A DNA stretch of 64,000 bases from Leptolyngbya sp. SIO1E4 (GTDB lineage: Bacteria > Cyanobacteriota > Cyanobacteriia > Phormidesmidales > Phormidesmidaceae), in contig JAAHFU020000004.1 in assembly GCA_010672825.2 (NCBI GenBank), forward strand, positions 899,704 to 963,703, read 5' to 3'. Of the stretch, positions 17,430 through 27,220 are shown piece after piece. Positions within the stretch are counted from its first letter, which is position 1; each line of letters starts with the position of its first letter. The notes under the pieces were generated by a model that searched no databases, was not told the origin of the DNA, and saw only the letters and a program-made list of their open reading frames with translations. Both the position numbers and the translations under genes were made by a program.

Positions 17430-19376
17430 ATGGCTAATCCGGTGGAATTCTTACAGCATCTGCTTCCCAACCAAAGAGACCTCACCTTAAATAGCTGGAA
17501 CTTTGACCTGACCGAGTATCGGGTCACCCTCAACCTATCGTCAACTCAGACGGTTGCTCATTGCCCCTTGTGTGGTTGCCCGACCAATCGTGTTCACAGC
17601 GGCTACGAGCGAACTCTCAAGGATCTCCCCTGGGTTCAGTTCAGTCTGAGGCTCATGCTTGGAGTCTGTAAGTTTTTCTGCCTCAATCCTCAGTGCCCCC
17701 GACGGATTTTCACGGAACGATTGCCGGCCGTCGTGGCCCCTTGGGCTAGACGTACAGCCCGATATGCCGAACAGCTGAAAGCGATGGGCTTGGCTCTCGA
17801 CGGTGCGGCGGCCGCTCGCCTCAGTTATCAGCTTGGTTTTGGGCACGGTCGCAACTCGATGCTGCATCTGCTTGATTGCTTACCCTTACCAGAGCCAGTG
17901 ACTCCCAAAATTCTGGGGGTCGATGATTTCGCACTGCGCAAAGGACATCACTATGGCACGATTTTGGTGGACCTTGAGCGACACAAACCGATTGCACTGT
18001 TACCCGACCGTACGGCTGAAACCTTGGCCGCGTGGTTGAAAGCGCATCCAGGCGTTGAAGTCTTGTCGCGCGATCGTTCTAAGACTTATAAGCGTGGGAT
18101 GACATAAGGAGCCCCGGACGCCATTCAGGTTGCTGATCGCTTCCATCTCTTACAGAATCTAGAAGAAGTGCTGGAGAAAGTGTTCAAAGGCCACTTGCCA
18201 GTTCTCAAACAGGTTGAGCAGGCTCTACCAACCGCCGATCATCCGGATGCCCCAGTTCACCAGTCTGCACCCCCAGCCTCACCTGCCCCCAACTCACGTC
18301 AACAGCAAAAGGCGCAGAAGTGGGCTCAACGCTTAGAGCGTTATGAGCAGGTTCATGCCTTACGTCAGCAGGGATACTGCATCCCAGACATCGCCCATCA
18401 TCTGGGGATGGGCGAGCGTACTGTGTACACCTATTTGTCCCATGCAACCTTTCCAGAATGGCAACCGACTGTCTTTAGACGACCTCGGGAGAGCATCCTA
18501 GACCCCTATAAGCCTTATCTGCTCGAACAATGGAATCAGGGACACCAACAGGCCCGCCAGTTGTTTAACGACATTCAACAGCAAGGCTATGGCGGCACCT
18601 ATGAAACTGGATTTTGGACAAAAAGGCACCCGCAGGAGTCACGAATTTAACGAGTTTCCGGTGGTTCTAGCCGCCAGGAAGCTCTCAGATTGGAGATATT
18701 CGAGATTTTGAGGCTCAAGCCAATTTTGTCTAACTCCTAAATATCTCCCAAGCCAAAACTTTTCGACGGGCTGAGAATTTCTACAAAGCCTTCTATACAA
18801 GGTTCTTAGAAATTCAGTCCGGCCCATAGTCCTCTCAAATTTGTCCAAAGTCCAAATGAAACGGTCACACGGTATACCCGACAACTCCGCTGGCAGTTAC
18901 CGATCTCTACCCCAACTCCCGAGTCCTTGAACGACTTACCAGGTCGAGGGCCGGCTCCCAAGGGCCCCACAAAACCACAACGTCCTCTGAGTGCACGTCG
19001 AGCGGCTTGGTTGGTACTGCAACGCCCAGACACGTTGAATGATGAGCAAATCACATTGCTGCAGCGCCTAGGCCAACAGCCCAAAGTATCGGTAGCCATT
19101 GGCCTCACCCAAGGCTTTATTGAGCTTGTTCGGCAGCGCCTTCCGGACCACTTAGACCCATGGTTGCAAGAAGCTAAGAACAGCTCCATTAAAGCGTTTG
19201 AGAATTTTGCCAAGGGTCTCGAGGAAGACTATGATGCCGTTAAAGCTGGGCTCACTTTAGAGGTGAGCAATGGGCCCGTTGAAGGGCTCAATAACCGGCT
19301 CAAAATGCTGAAGCGACAGATGTTTGGTCGTGCTGGATTAGGGTTGCTGGAAAAACGCCTGGTCCTAACCAACTAA
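17430..19376 (+). pseudogene. ISL3 transposase, interrupted by a stop and a 248-bp insert
   Basis: ATG 17430 begins [20 protein letters not shown]; a zinc-binding region ([21 protein letters not shown]) and the catalytic [20 protein letters not shown] follow, as in ISL3 transposases. A TAA at 18105-18107 stands where relatives have a Glu codon (KRGMT-x-GAPDAIQVADRFH). The frame then continues through HTH-like RQQGYCIPDIAHHLGMGERT to ...GGTYET, where the MITE-like insert begins at 18608. It resumes at 18863 in register (VTRYTRQLRWQLPISTPTP) and ends with SNGPVEGLNNRLKMLKRQMF, the conserved C-terminal Glu region. Deleting the insert with one 7-bp duplicate restores the frame. Confidence 0.85.
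18608..18855. mobile_element. 248-bp MITE-like element
   Basis: Left end TGGATTTTGGACAAA and right end (reverse complement) TTGGACTTTGGACAAA form near-perfect terminal inverted repeats. The flanks carry the 7-bp direct repeat ATGAAAC at 18601-18607 and 18856-18862. No coding capacity inside. The same terminal sequence opens the element at 16490, so that type of transposase probably mobilised it. Confidence 0.85.
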
Positions 19377-19426
19377 GATGAGCTAGGGGCAGATTGTTGC
19401 TTCACCAAAAGCGATACTGTTGGCGA

Positions 19427-19728
19427 AATATTTTGCAAACTTGCGAACTTACTGGAAGCCCCCTTAATCCCCCAATTCTGGGGGACTTCCGGCCTTTGCT
19501 CCCCCAAATTTGGGAGTTGGGGGGCCTCAAAAACGGTTGTGGCTTAATCAGTATTGCTAATTGTGTATTTCGCCATAGGTATCAATTTTGGGAGGGGGAC
19601 TTTGAAAATGGCGAGATAGCGGTTTTGCAAATTCGGGATGCTCCCCAAGCGTGAAGATAGAGAAGTCGCGATCGCGGTTGCGATGAAAACTTTGGCCAGT
19701 GCTGACAACATCAAGTCAAGACCGAAGC
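19427..19728. repeat. intergenic repeat: C/G-rich hairpin family
   Basis: Within this gene-free stretch, 19457-19528 contains CCCCCTTAATCCCCCAATTC followed by TGGGGGACTTCC, then a second CCCCCAAATTTGGGAG with GTTGGGGGGCC. Such C-run/G-run cassettes are scattered in cyanobacterial intergenic DNA and can fold into hairpins. I see no gene on either strand here. Confidence 0.6.
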
Positions 19729-20289
19729 TCAATCTGGCAAACCTGCCCGACGAAATACATCGCAGGTCGTCAATTCTAAGTCTGGGAAATGGTCATCCCT
19801 GAAAGGGCGATCTCCCCGATAGGTGACAGGGAGCGTGTCGGCCTTAAAAACGGTAATACTGCGAGCTGCTGGGTCAACAATCCAGACCCGAATGACACCG
19901 GCAGTAATGTAGTCAGTCGCTTTTTCTGCCATGGCTCCAAAGGTTTGATCCGGCGAAATGATTTCAATGGCAAGATCACACGGGACGGGACAAGCGTCGT
20001 CGGCCAAATCATCTGGCAAGCGATCGCAGTAAACAAAGGAAAGATCCGGAACCGGACCCCATTCTTTACCGTGACGGGTTAATTTGACGGCCCACTCCAC
20101 ACCAATTTCGCCCCGTACCTCGCCCCAGACTTCTAACAGGTGCAGCAAGGCTCGTTGTGTTTTGGAGTGAAATCGTTTCGGAGCCACCTTGGGTACCACC
20201 TGTCCGTCAATCAGTTCACAGCGTTCGCCAGCCTCAGGTGAAGCGAGAAACGCCTGTAAGGTGATGGGGGTTTGGGAAAGCTGAACCAT
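19729..20289 (-). CDS. Uma2 family endonuclease (DUF820)
   Basis: 186 residues, the usual Uma2 length. Motifs: MVQLSQTPITLQAFLASPEAG start, CELIDGQVVPKVAP, then VPDLSFVYCDRLP and CDLAIEIISPDQTFGAMAEK ending in WIVDPAARSITVF; the Asp of VPDLSF and the EI of LAIEIISP belong to the PD-(D/E)XK nuclease core. Physiological role of Uma2 proteins is unsettled; cyanobacteria hold dozens of copies. It is divergent from the Uma2 gene that starts at 20427, with a shared promoter region of about 140 bases. Confidence 0.9.
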   Translation of the reverse strand: MVQLSQTPITLQAFLASPEAGERCELIDGQVVPKVAPKRFHSKTQRALLHLLEVWGEVRGEIGVEWAVKLTRHGKEWGPVPDLSFVYCDRLPDDLADDACPVPCDLAIEIISPDQTFGAMAEKATDYITAGVIRVWIVDPAARSITVFKADTLPVTYRGDRPFRDDHFPDLELTTCDVFRRAGLPD

Positions 20290-20426
20290 ACAACCTCTCT
20301 ATGTTGCAAGGGGCCGTTGACAAGGGGCAGGCGTCGCGACTTGTTACCGCCCGGCCTAACAACTTGCTGCCACCGCTTCAGGATAAAGCCAGTACACTTG
20401 AAGGCAATCGTAGCGCTGTTTTGCTT

Positions 20427-21143
20427 ATGTCTGCTCCCGCGATCGAGACTCCCCAAGCCCAGTCAAACCCGGCAACTTCCCAGGATATAATCTTCCCGCC
20501 TGGTGACCTTTACAGCGACGAACCCCCCTTGGAAACTGACCTCCATCGCGACCAAATTGATTTACTGATTCGTTTGCTGCGATGGCTATGGCAAGACCGT
20601 CAGGACTTTTATGCATCCGGTAATTTGACGATTTACTACAGTCCTGACCAACGCAAATCTGAAGACTTTAGAGGGCCTGACTTTTTTGTGGTTTTAGGCA
20701 CCGAGCGTAAACCACGTAAAAGCTGGGTAGTTTGGGAAGAAGGCGGTAAGTACCCCAACATCATCATTGAGCTTTTGTCGGATTCAACAGCCGCCACGGA
20801 TCGCGGATTGAAGAAGGAAATTTATCAGGATATCTTCCGCACCCCAGATTATTTCTGGTTTGACCCCCATAGCCTAGAGTTTTATGGCTGCCATCTCATG
20901 GATGGGGCGTATCAAGACCTTGAGCCCAATGAGCAAGGCTGGCTATGGAGCCAGCAGCTACAGCTTTTTCTGGGGGTTCATGAGAATCAATTGCGGTTTT
21001 TTACGGCAGAGGGCCAATTGGTTCCTTCTCCAGAAGAGGTGGCGACTGAGGCAACGGCGGCGATCGCAACAGAACGGCAGCGGAATGAGAAGTTAACGGC
21101 TAAGTTACGGGAGTTGGGGGTTGATCCGGAGGCGATCGGATAG
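20427..21143 (+). CDS. Uma2 family endonuclease with C-terminal helix
   Basis: The frame is open from 20301, but ATG 20427 (MSAPAIETPQAQ) fits the family start better; upstream residues are Arg/Pro-rich and overlap the divergent promoter. Core motifs are RGPDFFVVLGTERKPRKSWV, then NIIIELLSDSTAATDRGLKK and YFWFDPHSLEFYGCHL. The C-terminus (ATEATAAIATERQRNEKLTA) is a coiled-coil-like extension typical of the longer Uma2 subgroup. Product about 238 residues. Function otherwise unknown. Confidence 0.88.
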   Translation: MSAPAIETPQAQSNPATSQDIIFPPGDLYSDEPPLETDLHRDQIDLLIRLLRWLWQDRQDFYASGNLTIYYSPDQRKSEDFRGPDFFVVLGTERKPRKSWVVWEEGGKYPNIIIELLSDSTAATDRGLKKEIYQDIFRTPDYFWFDPHSLEFYGCHLMDGAYQDLEPNEQGWLWSQQLQLFLGVHENQLRFFTAEGQLVPSPEEVATEATAAIATERQRNEKLTAKLRELGVDPEAIG

Positions 21144-21187
21144 GGCTAAGTTGCTATACAGCCAAAGGCAGAAGGCAGAATGAAATG

Positions 21188-21418
21188 CTATTTGTGTAAT
21201 CCTAACGGGCTATTTTCTAACGTCAACTGCTGCCATTCTTCGCCACCATCACGTTCTAGTTCTGCATGAAGCCGCAAGCCTGAGAACATGTCGGCACTAA
21301 TTTCTCGGATGCCTTCGACTTCTTGCAGGTAATACAGTCTGGGGCAGTATGTGAGGGCATTCAGGGCACTGACGTTAATGGTTTCTTGGGGCTGAGCAAT
21401 AGCTTTTGAGATTTGCAT
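21188..21418 (-). pseudogene. Cas4 (Cas4-Cas1 fusion type) N-terminal fragment
   Basis: 76 codons: NVSALNALTYCPRLYYLQEV, EGIREISADMFSGLRLHAEL and LENSPLGLHK. This is the opening of Cas4-type RecB-like nucleases: the first cluster Cys in YCPRLYYL and the RLH motif are present. The catalytic D, E-K motifs and the C-terminal Cys cluster are missing because the frame stops after LGLHK. In relatives this arrangement is often fused to Cas1. Its neighbours, a CRISPR mini-array and a cmr2 fragment, support the assignment. Non-functional. Confidence 0.7.
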
Positions 21419-21629
21419 AAAGAAGTATTCATAACCAGATCAGTCATGCACCCGTAGAGAGTATTACTGAAGCAGATGTACTGTTCATGAATGATGCTCT
21501 CTTTTCTAAAAACCCCAATCTTTTCTTGAAAGTTGCCCCGTAAAACTACGGCATTTTGATGGTTAATACACTCGTATTTGCTTAATCTCATCGAAGTGCA
21601 AGCGATCTAGTCTTTGATGTTTTGTGTAA

Positions 21630-21669
21630 GAAACGGCCAATGAGACACATGTGTCTCATTGGCCGTTTC
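21630..21669. repeat. 40-bp perfect palindrome abutting the CRISPR repeat
   Basis: Bases 21630-21649 are the exact reverse complement of 21650-21669 with no loop. The right arm ends in GTTTC, the first five bases of CRISPR repeat 1, so the left arm begins with its inverse GAAAC. No T-run follows. Confidence 0.9.
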
Positions 21670-21785
21670 CATTAATTCAACTTCCGAAGAAGTTATTGGG
21701 AGTATTGGGACAAAGGTCTGAACCATGCACAAGATGGTGTTTGAGAAGTTTCCATTAATTCAACTTCCGAAGAAGTTATTGGGAG
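21665..21785 (+). CRISPR. minimal CRISPR array: two repeats, one spacer
   Basis: Two identical 38-base repeats (21665-21702 and 21748-21785), each starting GTTTCCATTAATTCAACTTC and ending GTTATTGGGAG, flank one 45-base spacer (21703-21747). The repeat contains a short internal dyad around CTTC/GAAG. Spacer length suits type III arrays. No third repeat is visible. It lies between the cas4 fragment and the cmr2 fragment, so it is the residue of a larger array. Orientation unknown. Confidence 0.75.
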
Positions 21786-22692
21786 CGGAGCCTAGACCCC
21801 TCTCTCTGCCAGCATTCTACAGCAGATTTGCAAGATGGATAATGATCGCGTCGATAAACACCACCGACCCGCAATATTCTCATTCTCAAACAGCCTGTAT
21901 CGTCCACGGGACAAAGCATTCAAGGTGGATGACGAAATTAGAACACTAGCGTGATCGCCCAAAGGTGCTTGCAGCAAAGGCTTTGAACAAAGCTGCAGCA
22001 TTAGCTTATTGTAGGCGATCGCAACAAAGAGAGATGCTTGCAGATGCCAAGAAGGCTCCGACGACCTTACCCATCATTGACAGGACACATCAGACAAGTG
22101 TGGCAAGGAAGTGTGCGCTTTAGGCACGATTTGTCTGTGAGTAAATTTAAGGAGATATCGTGACTCAAATCACACCCATCTTCTGTCATGTGCGCATAAA
22201 TACGGATGTAATCTTAAACCAAGAAAACCAATAATCTTTCTTGCCAGACTTAAAGATCTAAATCTTACAGAACACAAAAAATTGAAAAAATATTCAAGCT
22301 TTTCCCCGACTCCTCTGGAGTAAGTATTTCAGAGAAATACTCAGCAATATCTATTTGTGAAAGCAACAAAAGCCTTTATTAAGCTCTGAGGAGTTCTTCA
22401 ACTATTCCACTCATTGACCACCTTCTCTAGGTTTATCGGTCACTTATACGGCTGTATCTTGTGCATCTTCATCATTATCTGTCCAGGTGTCATTAGCTAT
22501 ATCGCGGAGTCCCCAACTCACTTCGCAGAATGACGGATCAGCTTAATTAACCTTTTTGAAAGGGCATCACCACGATTGCGAGGGCGTAAAGCCTCTCCAG
22601 CATCGCCATCTCATCCGGTCATTCGCATCAGCCTTGCGAATTTCTGAGAAAACCGTTGTTAGCGTTGAACCACATAGCTTTAGGGGTCGACA
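21786..22692. other. decayed stretch between CRISPR array and cmr2
   Basis: About 900 bases without a credible gene. Short open pieces such as KVLAAKALNKAAALAYCRRS (about 21960-22030, plus) and VSWGLRDIANDTWTDNDEDA (about 22450-22530, minus) look like coding remnants but match no family I recognise. No further CRISPR repeat is seen. Base composition varies, suggesting several junctions. Confidence 0.45.
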
Positions 22693-23889
22693 ATGACCAG
22701 TCAAGATCAGCTGCCAGATACCCAGGCGTTTTACGCCCGCAAGCTTTATGCCTTGCTGCAAGCGTCGTCTGTTGATAACAACTCTGATGAAAATATTCTT
22801 CCCGAGCTGTGCAAAGCTATCCCTGCCCTACAGAGCGCCGAAGCTTGGTGGCAGCAACACAACCAGCTGATAAAGGATATCGGCAGCGCCTCCGATCGTG
22901 CCAACCTCCGTCCCAAATCGGGCTTGCCGACTGAAATTGAGGTACGCCACCCCATTAGTGGCCAATCTCAAACCTTGCCACCGATCAGCCATCGTTCGGT
23001 CAAAGAACACATCCAGCAGATTATGGCCGCCGCCGCTGAGGAAGACCCCACAGAAACCCTCAAACGCTTGTATTGGTGGTGTTGGCGGTTCTATCCCGAA
23101 CTGCGAGAAGGTCGCCAAACAGCGCTGCTGAATCCTGCTCACCGCATCCTGCCCGACTGTCCACTTCCCAGCTATAAAAGCACTGTCTCGGCCTTAGCCG
23201 GGGCCATGTTTCCGTCCGATTGGTCCGGCGACGAGGCGCAAAAGCCTTATCTGTTATTGTTCACCTTCTCCCCCGTGCAGGAGTTTATCAAAGCCTCCCG
23301 CAAATTTGCCGACTTTTGGTCGGGCTCTTATATGCTGCACTACTTGAGTGCCCGCCTCTGCTGGCGCATCGCTCAAGACTACGGTCCCGATGCCGTCATT
23401 ACTCCTTCCCTCTGGGGCCAAGAAATTATTGATGCTCTGCTAGTTAAGGAATATCCAGACTTTACCTGTGAATTTGGTGCTCGCAATCCCGCTAGCCAAT
23501 TTAATGCGTTCACCTCCCGGAGCCTCAGTACAGCTGGATTTCCGAATACGATTACGGCGCTGGTGCCGAAGGATAAGGCGATCGCACTGGGGCAAGCCCT
23601 GCAAAAAGAACTGAAAGATATCTGGTGCGACATTGCCAAACAGGTGCGGGAGGATATTAAACACCGAGTGATTGAGCACCTCTCTGATAAAGGATTTGAT
23701 GAAGTCTGGAAGACGTTAGAGGATCTGTTTCCAGCAACAGACCACGATACTTACAAAAAAGAACTAGGAAAGTATCAACAGCATGGCTGTTGGGAATGGA
23801 ACAAGCTCTGGAATGTCCAGATTGACAACACCTGGCAGCCCTACTTTGTAGCGGTGCCATTGGGCCATCCCGAAAAGGGGCATTGCTGA
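22693..23889 (+). pseudogene. cmr2: Cmr2/Cas10 (type III-B) N-terminal half, cut by IS1-type element
   Basis: ATG with AGGGG at about 22682-22686. The 398-residue product contains LLLFTFSPVQEFIKASRKFA and FWSGSYMLHYLSARLCW, the hallmark of Cmr2 (FxxGPVQ.F...AR...D.W.GSYLLSYL). Intact proteins exceed 800 residues and carry GGDD palm and Zn domains; these are absent because an IS1-like element begins at about 23879 and supplies the last residues (GHC). Cmr2 is the large subunit that makes cyclic oligoadenylates and supports RNA-guided cleavage. No other cmr genes lie in the window, so the system is defunct here. Confidence 0.85.
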
Positions 23890-24655
23890 AATGAGGGATG
23901 AATCATTCAGCGATTGGATTTTCGAGAGGGCATCGGGAGGTCACCAAACTTGAGGGAGTGAATCACCAGCCGCAGTGAATGCTTCAGCATCTCTAGTGAT
24001 TTCGAGTAACACAACGTCTTACGGTGGAGACGAGCGAGGTAATGCCGCAATCGCGTATTTTCACCCTCCACCCGGGTCATATAGGTCTTACTCACGATTT
24101 GGTCACCTTCTGGGATGTAACTGGGGTAGACCTTCCAGCCATCAGTCACGGAGAAAAAGCACCGCCATACCCTGACCATCGCCCATAACGGTTCAAAGGT
24201 TTGCCCACTGCGGTCACCGACGACCCACCCGAGGATACCGGGCCGGAAGTGGTCGACGACGGTCCAAATCCAGAGTTTGTTTTTTTGCCCCGACAAAGGT
24301 CTGGAGTTCATCCAGTTCTACCACTTCAGGGACCCCTTCTGGGTCGTAGGCATCGGGCAGCAACTCCCCACTCTGTTTGACCCAATGGATGACTGTGGTG
24401 TGATGCACACCACTCACCCGTTCAATTGCCCGAAAGCCCAGCCCATTTGTATACAGCTTCAAACATTGACGGCGCACCTCATCACTGTAGCCGAACTCGG
24501 TTTGGGGGTTTGCGACAAACTGGCGTCGACAATCCACGCACAGGTGATTTTGTTGGCCACGTCGATGCCCATTTTTGCGAATATGCTCAGAACCGCACTC
24601 AGGACATTGCATCGGCATCTCCGGAGATTTTTCCATCCCTCAATTATGCAACGCC
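23879..24655 (-). mobile_element. IS1-family element
   Basis: Ends match as inverted repeats: left GGGCATTGCTGAAATGAGGG, right (reverse complement) GGCGTTGCATAATTGAGGGA. The two flanks show no target duplication, so a deletion or rearrangement may have followed insertion. It truncates cmr2 on its left and the pentapeptide gene on its right. A fragment with a very similar end lies at 32841-32985. Confidence 0.8.
23907..24636 (-). CDS. IS1-family transposase (two overlapping frames)
   Basis: First frame (24636 to 24214) begins with the zinc ribbon MQCPECGSEHIRKNGHRRGQ and an HTH (GLGFRAIERVSGVHHTTVIH). Second frame (24311 to 23907) carries the IS1 catalytic core LWIWTVVDHF, GWVVGDRSGQTFEPLW and the C-terminal RLRHYLARLHRKTLCYSKS. 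They overlap at a run of seven A in VELDELQTFVGAKK. The shift needed is +1 relative to frame one; six A would make it one continuous frame. Either a frameshift signal or a one-base mutation is present. Confidence 0.8.
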
Positions 24656-25555
24656 GGAAATTCTTATAAGAATTTGGGGAAATGGAGTAGATTTTGGGGG
24701 TTGTTTGTCGCTATAGCTATTATTAGTAGTATTGGATTTTTAACTGCTTTTGATATTTTGAAGCATTGGAATAATATTGACGATGGTGAGCGATCTCAAG
24801 CAGGAATTAATTTAGTTCAGACAGTTGCAACGATTACCGGCGGTATTGCAATATTCTGGAATATCATTTTGTCTAGAAAACAACTTGCTGCTTCATTAGA
24901 CCAAAATATAACTAATCGTTTTGAGCAGGCTGTTGGGTATCTTGGTAGTGAGAACGTAACTGTTCGAGTAGGTGCGATTTATGCCTTTGAAAGAATTGCA
25001 AGAGACTCACTAAAAGATCATTGGACAGTTATGGAAGTTTTAATGTCTTTCATCACTGAAAAGTGCGGTCACGGAAATATTGCTGACCAGGATAGTAAGA
25101 GCGATTTTCCTCGTGATGCTCAAGCGGCTATTCTGGTAGTTGGTCGAAGAAAGATGGAATTTGACCATTTAGGAGCTATTATTCGTTTGAATAAAGTGCA
25201 ACTTTCAGGAGCTATATTTTCATATTTGAATTTCTCAAATGCACATTTTATTTGGTCTGATCTTAGTGGTGCAAACTTCTTCATGGTTGATCTAAAAGGT
25301 GCTAATTTCTATAGAGCAAAATTAAACAAAACTGTATTCTATAAAGCGAGTCTGTGCGATGCTGAATTAATAGAATCAGACCTTCGAGGTGCTGATTTTC
25401 GAGAATGTGATCTAACTAGAGCTAAGTTGAATAGGGCCAATTTAAGGGAAGCCAAGGGGTTGTCAGTTGAGCAAGTGAAGCTTGCGCATGGATGGCAGGA
25501 GGCTTTCTATGACGATGACTTTAGAAATCAACTAGGACTCAACATATCAAGCTAA
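24656..25555 (+). pseudogene. pentapeptide-repeat membrane protein, 5' truncated
   Basis: The frame is open from an ATG at 24575 inside the IS1 end, but native sequence starts after 24655. It shows a transmembrane segment (WGLFVAIAIISSIGFLTAFD), a second hydrophobic stretch (TVATITGGIAIFWNIILS), a linker with FEQAVGYLGSENVTVRVGAI, and about 15 pentapeptide units A(D/N)LxX such as LSGANFFMVDLKGANFYRAK and RGADFRECDLTRAKLNRANL. Such proteins, often with this SENVTVRVGAIYAFERIA element, are abundant in cyanobacteria; function unknown. The original start codon was removed by the IS1 insertion, though the chimeric frame could still be translated. Confidence 0.8.
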
Positions 25556-25628
25556 TCGGATGGTGATGTCAGGGGCTTTTTTATTGCTGTGGGCATTCTC
25601 CCAATAGAGTTTTCTGTTGGGTGCAGTG

Positions 25629-26170
25629 ATGAAAGGACTAATTCCATATGTCCTGGCAGGTGTCGCGATCTCATCCGTTGCCCTGGCCCAACAGCCCATC
25701 ACCTCAGACCTTCCCCCAGAACCACTCCAACAAACCAATGAAGACACCCCCCGCCGCCTCACTATCACCGACCCCGAAGACCTGAAAGTGAAGCAGGGCG
25801 ATGGCCCTGTGGGCCGGTCTTCGACCAACGCGTTGAAGCCGGTCAACTCATCGCCGAACACCTTCGGTGGGCTTCGCCAACGCACCCGTGAACGCGAACG
25901 CCTGGAATCTCAGCACCAACAACTCAACCTGACCCTGCAAAAACTGCAAAACTCCACGATCACCACGCTACTGCAGCCCGCAGCGGTACCCGCGTTGGCG
26001 AAGCCTCACCGGAGGTGAATTGCAACCCTACCCCATCCCAGTTATCTCGAAGAAGAGGCGGCGATCGCTCGTGCCAAGGCCACGGTAGATCAGGCGGAAG
26101 CGGCCATTGCAGCCAAGCAGCAGGAGCTGACCTATCTGGTAGAACTGCCCAACCTCGACCCGCTGGTGAT
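25629..26170 (+). pseudogene. secreted coiled-coil/HlyD-like protein, disrupted by short inserts
   Basis: ATG 25629 gives a signal peptide (MKGLIPYVLAGVAISSVALA). Then LTITDPEDLKVKQGD, a biotinyl-lipoyl-like start. The next motif, RVEAGQLIAEH, is in another frame; the first frame resumes as RTRERERLESQHQQLNLTLQ. After PAAVPA an insert brings an in-frame TGA (26016-26018), beyond which the same frame reads SYLEEEAAIARAKATVDQAE and AAIAAKQQELTYLVELPNLD. The two disrupted places carry the 14-mer GGCTTCGCCAACGC and its reverse complement. Resembles membrane-fusion adaptor proteins; exact family uncertain. Confidence 0.55.
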
Positions 26171-26425
26171 AGCACCCTCATCGTGTTGGCGGTAGAGCAA
26201 GACCGATACGATCGCACCGTTGCAGAGTTGTTTGTGCCTACCAGTGCCGGAGAGATTCACCTCAATTCTCAGATGGTGGTGGATGGCTATGCCTATCACT
26301 ATGCTCGATACAGTGGTGGGTGCCCCAATGGTTACCTTCTGGCGGGGGCTGAAGAGCAGGCGAGATCGCAGCAACTCGGCGTTTGGGCTGACCCTGATGC
26401 TGTGAAACCGTGGGACTATCGGTGA
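26164..26425 (+). pseudogene. staphylococcal-nuclease-like (thermonuclease) C-terminal fragment
   Basis: The last about 85 codons of the frame ending at 26425 read VLAVEQDRYDRTVAELFVPT, IHLNSQMVVDGYAYHYARYS and ARSQQLGVWADPDAVKPWDY, the second half of an SNase fold, including the DRYDRTVAE block (catalytic Glu and Arg region) and the C-terminal GLWADP-type motif. The N-terminal half with the first Arg and metal-binding Asp is missing; the sequence joins directly to the preceding pseudogene. Non-functional remnant. Confidence 0.7.
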
Positions 26426-26541
26426 CAAAGCGGGGCATATTCGCCCGATGCTGGCAACAGAAAAAACATGACTGAAGCGCCTTTTTCTCTACATCAACAG
26501 AGCCGCTACTAGCATTAATTGATATCTGACAATAACAGCAG

Positions 26542-26580
26542 AAAACACCCTGATTTCTGAAGGCAGAATCAGGGTGTTTT
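26542..26580. terminator. strong bidirectional terminator-like hairpin
   Basis: AAAACACCCTGATT pairs perfectly with AATCAGGGTGTTTT (14 bp) around an 11-base loop. The stem ends in A4 and T4, so it can act in both directions. It lies about 115 bases after the SNase fragment. Confidence 0.85.
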
Positions 26581-26584
26581 CTAT

Positions 26585-27220
26585 TGTTGAATAATTGAAA
26601 AACCGAAACTAAATAAACCTTTCGCAGCACTCAGGCTAGTGATGTGAGGGACTGCCTCAGATGGTTGATTTTGTTTAGAGATGCTTAGATACCGTCGTTT
26701 AAGCTTGTTGCGTCTCTAGGTATCTATCACATTGCTCTCTTAGATATGAGTAGAGGTAATATCAACAACTGAGCAGAGTGCTGCTGATTTTGACGAGATA
26801 GATTCAGACGTTAAACCGATAAGAAACCTCCTATCTAACGTGGACTGAACTATTCAGAACGAGGGAATATTTATTCACCTCTTAGTTATTAGAGTACCCC
26901 TGTTGTGAGCGAATGCCTTTGCATGATACTAAAGTTCATCTTTCAGTTAATGGTTACTCTCAGCCGTCATTTAGCCCGCTGCCTTGGCTATGACCTGCAG
27001 CCACGGTAGGACTTCACTGACCTCTAGATATCAGACGATATTGAGGTTGCCAGAGAGCAAATGTCAGTAATGGCTCAGAATGCTTATCGTTTGGGTGGTG
27101 TGTTTTGATCGCTAAGATGCGCTGAGGAGCAAAGCTTTGACTTGCCGCTCTAGCTGGGCAAGGCGATTAATCGGTTAGGTTTTTGGGTGGGCCTTAGGTT
27201 TGGCTGGCACTGTGGGGAGG
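26585..27220. other. gene-free stretch
   Basis: About 630 bases between the terminator hairpin and the 3' end of the GH16-like gene. No credible reading frame, RNA gene or repeat was found on either strand. Confidence 0.5.

Larger units (their letters stand above)
17378..19426 (+). mobile_element. ISL3-family element carrying a MITE
   Basis: Imperfect terminal repeats share CTTTTGGTGAAGC: left copy about 17378-17403, right copy (inverted) about 19398-19426. Between them is one ISL3-type transposase gene, interrupted at 18608-18855. Length without the insert is about 1.8 kb. The left end directly abuts the remains of the preceding IS. Outer boundaries are accurate to a few bases only. Confidence 0.7.
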
